Shown here: one piece after another, positions 11,310-15,854 of the stretch
Layout of the letters: each line of letters begins with the position of its first letter
How positions within the stretch are numbered: the first letter of the stretch is position 1
From: Acidobacteriota bacterium
Lineage (GTDB): Bacteria; Acidobacteriota; Blastocatellia; Pyrinomonadales; Pyrinomonadaceae
Assembly: GCA_019239425.1 (NCBI GenBank)
Contig: JAFAZX010000073.1
Location: 1-38,130, forward strand
Direction of reading: 5' to 3'
DNA length: 38,130 nt
Translations under genes and position numbers: made by a program
Notes under the pieces: generated by a model
Seen by the model: the letters and a program-made list of their open reading frames with translations, nothing else
What the model was told of the DNA's origin: nothing
The model's database searches: none

Positions 11310-11336
11310 CCCAGATTCCGGAAAGAGGTCGCATAA
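11310..11336 (+). pseudogene. Very short remnant of a transposase 3' end
   Basis: The last nine codons (PRFRKEVA and a stop) match the end PKFWKEVA of the transposase fragments at 11510-11659 and 12330-12567; 21 of 27 bases agree with the former. The match is short and could be chance, but it sits where the accessory island begins. The rest of 11253-11509 shows only AT-rich sequence and no gene. Confidence 0.35.
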
Positions 11337-11473
11337 CTTTGCGAGGCGACTCACACGCCGCGCTTAATAAAATCTCAAAATATTTTTCAAAAAGGGGAGG
11401 CAGGGGTTGGTACTACTGTAAACTCTGCGAACAGAAAGCACCCTAGCCGGGCGGCTCTCACCCGCCCCTTCGC

Positions 11474-11878
11474 TCATTCCGTCGGGCAAAGGGATTCAGT
11501 TGGGCAGAGCCGAAGTTCGGTGCCTCTCTTCAGAACGAGACCCGCACAGCGCAGATCAACGAAGCCCTCTGCAAAATCCTCTGCCACAACATCTGCTGTC
11601 TTATCCAGTCTATGTACGAGTTGAACTTGAGCCCGAAGTTCTGGAAAGAGGTTGCGTAAGAGAGCAGCTTGCGGGAACGAAAAGGGGGACGTAGCTAACT
11701 GGCTACGTCCCCCTTTTCGCACGGCATGGTGCACCGTATGGGTGCCGCCGACATTGTATCGTGTACGAGTTACTTTTTTTTTAAAATGGTAAGCCGACTT
11801 ACCGTATGTATAGAGCTTGTCCAGAATGGCGAGAATCCCGCTGATAAGGGCGACGGCTTTGAACGGGTCAATATCCAT
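11474..11878 (-). CDS. Small protein of the MDIDP family, probably with a damaged 3' end
   Basis: The protein begins MDIDPFKAVALISGILAILD, nearly identical to the plus-strand protein at 12076-12252, and has AGGAG upstream. The hydrophobic stretch AVALISGILAIL suggests a short membrane-associated helix. After about 52 residues the frame runs through a perfect 18-bp hairpin and then antisense to a transposase remnant, so the nominal 134-aa length is unlikely to be original; the paralogue has 58 residues. The function is unknown. It is divergent from its paralogue, with about 200 bases between the starts. Confidence 0.5.
   Translation of the reverse strand: MDIDPFKAVALISGILAILDKLYTYGKSAYHFKKKVTRTRYNVGGTHTVHHAVRKGGRSQLATSPFSFPQAALLRNLFPELRAQVQLVHRLDKTADVVAEDFAEGFVDLRCAGLVLKRGTELRLCPTESLCPTE
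11510..11659 (+). pseudogene. 3' remnant of a DDE-type transposase
   Basis: Fifty codons ending at TAA read KFGASLQNETRTAQINEALC and then a cysteine-rich stretch to KFWKEVA. This resembles the C-terminus of IS4/IS5-like DDE transposases (family form KFGDSLRSKTDTAxVNEVLCK). The upstream part is absent. A second, longer remnant of a closely related transposase lies in inverted orientation at 12330-12567. Confidence 0.75.
11678..11719. terminator. Perfect 18-bp hairpin, bidirectional terminator candidate
   Basis: The stem CGAAAAGGGGGACGTAGC is fully complementary to 11702-11719 with a 6-base loop TAACTG. It lies 18 bases past the transposase remnant's stop and would also intercept transcripts of the convergent small gene starting at 11878. 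Confidence 0.65.
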
Positions 11879-11948
11879 AACGCGCTCCTAAGAGTCACTA
11901 AGTGCTGACTCTCTTACCGCAGGCAAGTTTTAGGCAACAGTTCTAATC

Positions 11949-12001
11949 TTTGGGCAAGGGGCTATTTTTAGGCAAAGCCAGGGGGCGGGATGTTGCCCAA
12001 A
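11949..12001. repeat. Palindromic TTTGGGCA/TTAGGCA repeat, copy A
   Basis: TTTGGGCAA (11949-11957) faces its complement TTGCCCAAA (11993-12001). The 31 bases 11949-11979 are identical to 13530-13560. The next part, CCAGGGGGCGGG (11978-11989), is the exact reverse complement of the corresponding bases 13559-13570 of copy B. The copy lies in the divergent space between the two MDIDP genes. Confidence 0.8.
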
Positions 12002-12075
12002 AATTCTGGAACGCCTCTCTCATTAGACGTTTGCCGCTGACAAGTCGGATTTGTGGACTCTGAGGGAGGAGTGCG

Positions 12076-12252
12076 ATGGACATTGACCCTGTAAAAGCCG
12101 TCGCCCTGATAAGCGGCATTCTCGCCATCCTAGACAAGCTCTATACTTATGGTCAGGCGGCGTATTTAAAAAAAACTCATCGGCGAGAACGGATATTAAA
12201 AAAAACCTTTTCGGCGAGAACAACGCATATGATTACGGCTACAGTGGGGTAG
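12076..12252 (+). CDS. Small protein of the MDIDP family, 58 aa
   Basis: The start is marked by GAGGGAGGAG about ten bases upstream. The N-terminal 26 residues (MDIDPVKAVALISGILAILD and on to KLYTYG) are almost the same as in the divergent gene at 11878, and the upstream GACTCT...GGAG region is also shared, so this is a true gene family. The hydrophobic stretch is followed by a basic tail (KKTHRRERILKKTF). The tail contains two runs of eight A and a roughly 30-base internal direct repeat around TCGGCGAGAAC, which could allow slippage or recent decay. A terminator follows at 12283. The function is unknown. Confidence 0.6.
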   Translation: MDIDPVKAVALISGILAILDKLYTYGQAAYLKKTHRRERILKKTFSARTTHMITATVG

Positions 12253-12282
12253 CAGGATAGAGACCTTATTTGCAAAACATTG

Positions 12283-12309
12283 AAGCCCCGTCAGTTACGG
12301 CGGGGCTTT
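12283..12309. terminator. Terminator between the MDIDP gene and the convergent transposase remnant
   Basis: AAGCCCCG pairs with CGGGGCTT around a 10-base loop and is followed by TCGTG on plus; the preceding A residues give a T-run on neither side longer than three. Its place between two convergent units supports the call. Confidence 0.6.
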
Positions 12310-12329
12310 CGTGTGTCCGTCCTCTGGCC

Positions 12330-12567
12330 TTACGCTACCTCTTTCCAGAACTTCGGCTTAAGGTTCAGTTCGTACATGGACTGAATCAGGCAGCAGATGT
12401 TGTGACAAAGCACCTTGCACAATTCTTCGTTGATCTGCGCGGTGCGCGTCTTACTACGGAGCGTGTTGCCGAACTTCGATTTAATCATGTGAAAGGTGCT
12501 CTCCAGGAAGTGTCGGACAGCAAACGGGACTTTGATGAGTTTTATAATCGGGCCTGCGCCTCTGCTT
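12330..12567 (-). pseudogene. 3' remnant of a DDE-type transposase, interrupted by a MITE-like element
   Basis: The frame includes LESTFHMIKSKFGNTLRSK and then TAQINEELCKVLCHN, the C-terminal signature of IS4/IS5-like DDE transposases, and stops at 12330 in FWKEVA. It is closely related to the remnant at 11510-11659 but in the opposite orientation. On its 5' side it is cut by the MITE at 12569-12776. When the element and one TTA are removed, the frame stays open into 12780-12830, although that part does not clearly look like transposase. Confidence 0.78.
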
Positions 12568-12568
12568 A

Positions 12569-12776
12569 TACCGACTTGCAGATTAAAATAAGGCCGCTTA
12601 AAGCTGGGAGCGCGGGCATCCCTGCCCGCCAGCGTGCGCCAGCACGCTGACCGTCTCACTCCTTAACTCGACGTTGAGGTATCAAGTCTCCCTGCTTTCG
12701 CGCTGACGCGCTCATGCGGGCAGGGATGCCCGCGCTCCCAGCGAGAAAGGGCCTCATTCCATCTCGCAAGTCGGTA
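12569..12776. mobile_element. MITE-like element, copy 2 (208 bp, 3-bp TTA target duplication)
   Basis: The ends TACCGACTTGC and GCAAGTCGGTA are exact inverted repeats, flanked by TTA on both sides (12566-12568, 12777-12779). Inside, GGGAGCGCGGGCATCCCTGC and GCAGGGATGCCCGCGCTCCC are exact complements near the two ends. It shares most of its length with copy 1 at 6765-6975, including AGCACGCTGACCGTCTC and CTCGACGTTGAG. It has no coding capacity of its own. Confidence 0.88.
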
Positions 12777-12863
12777 TTACTAGCAGCGGCTTCCGCTCGT
12801 TCTGGATGTGGATACGGGCGAGCGCAAGAAACAAGAGGAGTAAGGGCGGGTCGACAGGCTTTA

Positions 12864-12903
12864 ACGGGGCGGCACAGCCGAAGCCATGCCGCTCCGTCTT
12901 TTT
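12864..12903 (+). terminator. Rho-independent terminator overlapping the end of the XRE gene
   Basis: An 11-bp stem (ACGGGGCGGCA with TGCCGCTCCGT, one G-T pair) around a 12-base loop is followed by CTTTTT on the plus strand. No intact plus-strand gene lies upstream, so it is probably a relic of a lost gene cassette. Confidence 0.65.
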
Positions 12904-13177
12904 AGGAGTGCTTCGGCTTGGCTGGCAGCTTGGCGGGAAGGTCTCTCCGATCATCAACTAACACGTCCATGTAGACGCCCGCCAGCCGCGCGTATTCCAG
13001 GAGCGTTAGCAAAGACGGCTCGCGCTTGTCCGTCTCGTATTCGGAGATTTGGCTGGCGACTATGCCGTCAACCCCTAGACGCCTCACCATCCCCGTCTGA
13101 GACAGGCCGAGTGCGTCACGGATGGCCCGGAGCTTTTCGCCCAGACGCTCCGGCTTCGGGCGCGGCTTCCGGCCCAT
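12902..13177 (-). CDS. XRE-family helix-turn-helix regulator
   Basis: The 91-aa protein is a single Cro/CI-type HTH domain: LGEKLRAIRDALGLSQTGMV, the recognition helix region ASQISEYETDKREPSLLTLL, and ARLAGVYMDVLVDD at the end. The basic N-terminus (MGRKPRPKPERL) may touch DNA. It is a cytosolic DNA-binding repressor type, as commonly seen in mobile elements and toxin-antitoxin loci, but no toxin gene is adjacent. A 7-bp inverted repeat 46 bases upstream is a likely autoregulatory operator. The stop overlaps a plus-strand terminator. Confidence 0.9.
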   Translation of the reverse strand: MGRKPRPKPERLGEKLRAIRDALGLSQTGMVRRLGVDGIVASQISEYETDKREPSLLTLLEYARLAGVYMDVLVDDRRDLPAKLPAKPKHS

Positions 13178-13506
13178 CAGGAGACGCCTCCCGACGGGCG
13201 AAGGCGCACATGGGCCTTGCCACTACTAGCAAATACTAGTAGACTGTCTCTGCGTGAACCGTTCGCCGTCCCTCTGAACCTCTCGCGTTCAACGGCGATG
13301 CTCATCTCTCCGAGATTGAGGGTGAGCAGGTTTCCGCATCCGACCCGTTGCCTTATCAAAGACTGAGCGCGAAGGAGATTAACACATGAGCATTCTTGTC
13401 GCTTAACGCTGGCACGTCTCTGGGCAGGACTGTGCCGCGCCCCGGCGATCCACGCCGGGGGGAGGGGCCGCGTACGTCTCCTACTTGGCGTGCGCGGCCC
13501 CTCTGA
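13178..13506. other. Gene-free region upstream of the XRE gene
   Basis: It holds an operator-like palindrome at 13223-13242, then a well-placed ribosome site (GAAGGAGATTAACAC) before an ATG at 13386 that opens only six codons (MSILVA, stop), a possible relic or leader peptide. A 7-bp hairpin at 13440-13460 and a terminator at 13462-13512 follow. Confidence 0.5.
13223..13242. promoter_or_regulatory. Operator-like palindrome upstream of the XRE gene
   Basis: CTACTAG and CTAGTAG are exact inverted repeats with a 6-base spacer, 46 bases before the XRE start at 13177. Size and position fit binding of a dimeric XRE regulator. Confidence 0.6.
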
Positions 13507-13512
13507 CTTTTT
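13462..13512 (+). terminator. Strong terminator on the plus strand
   Basis: The 11-bp stem GAGGGGCCGCG/CGCGGCCCCTC with a 20-base loop is followed by TGACTTTTT. It would end transcripts starting near the short reading frame at 13386. Confidence 0.7.
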
Positions 13513-13572
13513 GGGCAGGCCGCTAACTTTTTGGGCAAGGGGCTATTTTTAGGCAAAGCCCGCCCCCTGGGG
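13513..13572. repeat. TTTGGGCA/TTAGGCA repeat, copy B
   Basis: The word CTTTTTGGGCA occurs twice in direct orientation, then come the 31 bases 13530-13560 identical to copy A, and CCCGCCCCCTGG (13559-13570), which is the reverse complement of the matching segment in copy A. The repeat leads directly into a zinc-ribbon reading frame. Confidence 0.8.
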
Positions 13573-13698
13573 CTCTGTGAGCGTTGCGGGCATGAATGGC
13601 CGCCGAAAGGAGAAGGCGAGCCGAAGTTCTGCCCGAAGTGCAAAAGCCCCTACTGGAATAAGCCGCGCAAGCCGTTGAAGCCTTCGGCCGAGACGTGA
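13531..13698 (+). CDS. Small zinc-ribbon protein without an ATG start, possibly 5'-truncated
   Basis: The frame ends with LCERCGHEWPPKGEGEPKFC and then PKCKSPYWNKPRK, a compact zinc ribbon with two CxxC pairs of the widespread small CxxCGHEW...CPKCKSPYW type. No ATG or ribosome site precedes it; the frame is open back to 13507 through repeat copy B, where TTG at 13531 is the first possible start. The true start may have been lost when the repeat joined the gene. The C-terminal 40 codons are convincing; the boundaries at the 5' end are not. The function of the family is not established. Confidence 0.5.
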   Translation: MGKGLFLGKARPLGLCERCGHEWPPKGEGEPKFCPKCKSPYWNKPRKPLKPSAET

Positions 13699-13712
13699 TA
13701 GCGTGGAAGGGA

Positions 13713-13803
13713 CGGAGGGTGCGGGAGTCGAACCCCCGGCTGCGGTAACAGCCGTCCCTCGGGATCGGAAGCCCTTTAACAGCCCGGCTGCGGGACACCC
13801 TCC
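13713..13803 (-). tRNA. Class II tRNA-like gene, isotype not assigned
   Basis: On the minus strand 91 bases form tRNA-like ends: GGAGGGT pairs with ACCCTCC, a T-arm contains GGGTTCGACTCCC, the discriminator is G, and a long variable arm GGCTG...CAGCC precedes the T-arm, as in Ser/Sec-type tRNAs. With seven acceptor pairs the T-stem has a G-G mismatch; with nine pairs (GGAGGGTGT with GCACCCTCC, last pair U-G) the T-stem is a perfect three pairs. The anticodon arm is poor: GGG and CCC enclose eight bases around TTCCGA. No CCA is encoded. It may be a degenerate tRNA or an allo-tRNA-like gene. Confidence 0.55.
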
Positions 13804-13871
13804 GTATTAAACACACTACTCCCTAAAGCGCGACTGGATGACGCGCCGAATACAGATACACGTCTAGCGGG

Positions 13872-13907
13872 CAGACGAATAATTATTGAGTTGTCAGTGG
13901 GTTTTTG
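13872..13907 (+). promoter_or_regulatory. Weak sigma-70-like promoter candidate
   Basis: TTGAGT and TAGTAT are separated by 17 bases in the AT-rich spacer after the tRNA-like gene. No plus-strand gene follows directly, only the convergent winged-helix gene, so the call is tentative. Confidence 0.25.
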
Positions 13908-13992
13908 TTAGTATGTGGGCCGCTTAGTTCGTTTCCTCCTTATCCTAGTTGTAGGGAGGCGGGGCCACCGTTGCCGCGGTGGCCTCAACTAT

Positions 13993-14745
13993 TTATGACG
14001 CCTTCGCCTCCGCCGTCCATTTAAGGTGCTTATATAGCGCCCGTCGCGGGCCTGCGCCTTCTGCGATCTGTTGTATCCAGCCTTCGTCCACCAACTTCTT
14101 TAACGTCACCCTTAAAGAATCCATCTTTACCTTTCCGGCGAACGACTCTGGATACTTCTCTTCCAGCATCTCTTTTAGTTGAACAGTCATAAAAGGGTCT
14201 GGAAGTTGGTCTAATATTTCCCGCGTTGCGGCGAGTATGCCTCTAGCCTTCTGTTGGGCCTCTGCATTGTTAACCGGCGCGGGGCGTGGCTGAGGGCCGG
14301 GAGTAGAGTTCTGCGAAACCTTCCGAAACATTGCAGGACTCTTTGAGCGGGCTTTTTGTATCTCTTTAAGTACGCCGTCGTCCTCTAACTCTCTCAGAGC
14401 CTTAGTTACGACTGTGGCATCAAGAAAGGTCAAATCAGGGTGTAACTGTCTGACTTTTGCCATTACCACGGGCTGAGATATGAATTCTTCCTCCATCAAA
14501 GCGACCGTATTTTTTATTCTTTGAGTTTTAGAGAGGAGTTTACCGCTTTCATCATACGCGAGAGAGAAAGGGGCAGCGCTGCGGGAATCATTGCCATTCA
14601 GTAAGGCCCACGCACGGTTAAGAGCTTCGATGTCAGCACGGTATTCAGCTTCGTTTTCCTCTAGGAGAAGCTGGATTTCGTCTAGGCGCTCTTTATACCT
14701 AGATTCAGCCTTCACCTTTGCCTGCTGAAATTTCTCTTGATCCAT
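13993..14745 (-). CDS. Coiled coil plus two winged-helix-like domains, unknown function
   Basis: The 250-aa protein begins with a charged helical part (residues 1-50, likely coiled coil, MDQEKFQQAKVKAESRYKER). Two segments of about 65 residues follow that each read like a winged helix: about 83-147 with VVTKALRELEDDGVLKEIQ, and about 178-245 with LRVTLKKLVDEGWIQQIAEG. They are joined by a Pro-rich linker. I infer a DNA-binding role. I chose the ATG at 14745; a TTG at 14784 would add 13 residues. Codon use is more AT-rich than in the flanking core genes, suggesting transfer. A perfect 18-bp palindrome lies 66 bases upstream and may be its operator. Confidence 0.75.
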   Translation of the reverse strand: MDQEKFQQAKVKAESRYKERLDEIQLLLEENEAEYRADIEALNRAWALLNGNDSRSAAPFSLAYDESGKLLSKTQRIKNTVALMEEEFISQPVVMAKVRQLHPDLTFLDATVVTKALRELEDDGVLKEIQKARSKSPAMFRKVSQNSTPGPQPRPAPVNNAEAQQKARGILAATREILDQLPDPFMTVQLKEMLEEKYPESFAGKVKMDSLRVTLKKLVDEGWIQQIAEGAGPRRALYKHLKWTAEAKAS

Positions 14746-14810
14746 GCCGGCCGAATCATACTCTGTTAGCCGGCGGGAAGGCAAGAGTTTTAATCGTTTC
14801 CGCCGGCAAA

Positions 14811-14854
14811 TTCGCCGGCGGGTATCGTCGTTTGTAACGATACCCGCCGGCGAA
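14811..14854. promoter_or_regulatory. Perfect 18-bp inverted repeat upstream of the winged-helix gene
   Basis: TTCGCCGGCGGGTATCGT is fully complementary to 14837-14854 across an 8-base loop. There is no T-run, so it is more likely an operator or leader hairpin than a terminator. Related GCCGGC words stand at about 14769 and 14803, between it and the gene start. Confidence 0.7.
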
Positions 14855-14949
14855 CCCCTGACGGCCCATAAGTTTAGACCTTGTTATATATCGGGATAGA
14901 GATATATCGTTTTCAGCTCAAAAATTCCTCTTGGTACGCCGTTTCACTA

Positions 14950-14978
14950 TTGACACAAAGTATGAATGGGCGTATATA
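14950..14978 (+). promoter_or_regulatory. Near-consensus sigma-70 promoter
   Basis: TTGACA (14950-14955) and TATATA (14973-14978) are exactly 17 bases apart. The transcript would lead to the small zinc-ribbon membrane protein at 15066. Confidence 0.85.
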
Positions 14979-15065
14979 GCAGGATTAAGGGGGCATGGGG
15001 CCTGCCGTTCCCGCGTTACCTAGCTCGGCGTAAGGAAGTGGGCTATTTAACGGAGGATGACTACA

Positions 15066-15278
15066 ATGTACAGATGCCCAGAATGTAACAAGCTTGCGTA
15101 TCAGCTTTTTGAGACGGCTGTCGGTTGGGCCTGCCCTCCGTGCGCGAAGGCCATAGCAGCGGCGCGAGCACTTGAGGCGCAGCCGGGACTAAGCCCGGAG
15201 GCACAAGGCTTCCTCAACTTTGTAGTTGGCGCGGCTCTATTCGTGGGCACGATCAAACTGCTGGACAAGCTTTCCTGA
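15066..15278 (+). CDS. Small zinc-ribbon protein with C-terminal membrane helix
   Basis: The 70-aa protein has two CxxC pairs (C4/C7 and C23/C26: MYRCPECNKLAYQLFETAVG then WACPPC) and a hydrophobic helix at about residues 46-65 (FLNFVVGAALFVGTIKLLDK). I chose the ATG at 15066 because GGAGG lies nine bases upstream; the ATG at 15057 would be too close to that site. It has its own promoter and terminator and behaves as a stand-alone cassette in the accessory island. The family is not recognised; a small membrane-anchored metal-binding protein is all that can be said. Confidence 0.8.
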   Translation: MYRCPECNKLAYQLFETAVGWACPPCAKAIAAARALEAQPGLSPEAQGFLNFVVGAALFVGTIKLLDKLS

Positions 15279-15304
15279 TCGGCACACAAGTCACAATCGA
15301 ATAG

Positions 15305-15350
15305 CGGGAGCGGCGCAAAGGTTCACAGCCGATGCGCCGCTCCCGTTTTA
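15305..15350 (+). terminator. Terminator of the small zinc-ribbon membrane protein gene
   Basis: A perfect 13-bp stem (CGGGAGCGGCGCA with TGCGCCGCTCCCG), 15-base loop, is followed by TTTTAT, 27 bases after the stop. Confidence 0.85.
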
Positions 15351-15366
15351 TGCCTCAGACGATTCT

Positions 15367-15439
15367 GCCTAATAATTCCCGCTCCTGCCCAATAATTCGC
15401 CCCTCAGAAGGAATTATTAGGCAAAGCCTCGCCCCCTGT
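15367..15439. repeat. TTAGGCA palindromic repeat, copy C
   Basis: GCCTAATAATTCC (15367-15379) is complementary to 15410-15422, and a third related word GCCCAATAATTCG lies between them in direct orientation, 21 bases after the first. The right arm continues with TTAGGCAAAGCC and CGCCCCCTG, as in copy B at 13513-13572. Confidence 0.75.
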
Positions 15440-15657
15440 ATACCTGGGTAACAGTGGATACTTGGTAGTCAGGTGGGATTTGTTCACTTTTCTTAGGAAA
15501 TTTAAAGAATACAAGATTTGTGGCAAATATTGGATACGAGGTATCCAGAAAGGGGGTGGGAGAGGGGGTTCAGAGGAGGTTGCGAGGGGTGGGCGTAAGT
15601 TGTTTGAAAACTTAGGGTTAGTCCCCTTCCTTCGGGGCGTGCCGGAAACCCTTCTGG

Positions 15658-15673
15658 TGGCACGTTGATTGAA
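15658..15673 (+). promoter_or_regulatory. Sigma-54-like promoter candidate
   Basis: TGGCACG-TTGA-TTGA matches the TGGCACG-N4-TTGC consensus except for the last base of the -12 element. It lies about 180 bases before the subtilase start. The -12 GC is important, so this is only a candidate. Confidence 0.35.
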
Positions 15674-15686
15674 CTAGGGAGGGCCA

Positions 15687-15770
15687 GATCGTTGACAGGT
15701 TTCGTAGAGTGAAGCGGCCTTGAACTCATCGTTCGGCTCTCACGGCCGGACGCGAAACCTGCCAACGATC
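15687..15770. repeat. 18-bp inverted repeat in the subtilase leader
   Basis: GATCGTTGACAGGTTTCG and the complement of 15753-15770 agree in 17 of 18 positions and enclose 48 bases that can pair further. It could be a leader RNA structure or the edge of a mobile segment. Confidence 0.6.
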
Positions 15771-15854
15771 CCGAAGTTCTTTTACTGAAGGGCGGCTCCA
15801 GTTCCCCAAAACATCACGCCTCCCGGCGTGCCGGAGCCGAAAGGGACAGACAAA

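Larger units (their letters stand above)
14746..15065. other. Divergent intergenic region with palindromes and promoters
   Basis: It holds several GCCGGC boxes, the perfect inverted repeat at 14811-14854, a pair of CGATATAT direct repeats on the minus strand near 14886-14912 and a near-consensus plus-strand promoter at 14950-14978. Confidence 0.7.
15279..15854. other. Gene-free region before the subtilase gene
   Basis: It contains a terminator (15305-15350), repeat copy C (15367-15439), a sigma-54-like site (15658-15673) and an 18-bp inverted repeat (15687/15770). A 68-codon frame at 15462-15668 has low-complexity Gly/Arg content and no ribosome site, so I do not call it. Confidence 0.65.

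Noticed and set aside
10377..11336. Long plus-strand open frame through the 21-bp array and across the coiled-coil gene
   Set aside because: The array is a multiple of three and keeps several frames open; the frame overlaps a well-supported gene at 10838-11194 in another frame and has no ribosome site.
12714..12905. 63-codon plus-strand frame
   Set aside because: It starts inside the MITE-like element and ends in a terminator; no ribosome site is present.
13713..13803. Normal selenocysteine tRNA
   Set aside because: No TCA anticodon in a seven-base loop, and 12 rather than 13 pairs in the acceptor plus T branch.
11949..15439. Integron attC sites and a cassette array
   Set aside because: The palindromes lack the GTTRRRY/RYYYAAC core and no integrase gene is visible.
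15462..15668. 68-codon plus-strand frame
   Set aside because: Gly/Arg-rich central part, no ribosome site, and a sigma-54-like site overlaps its end.
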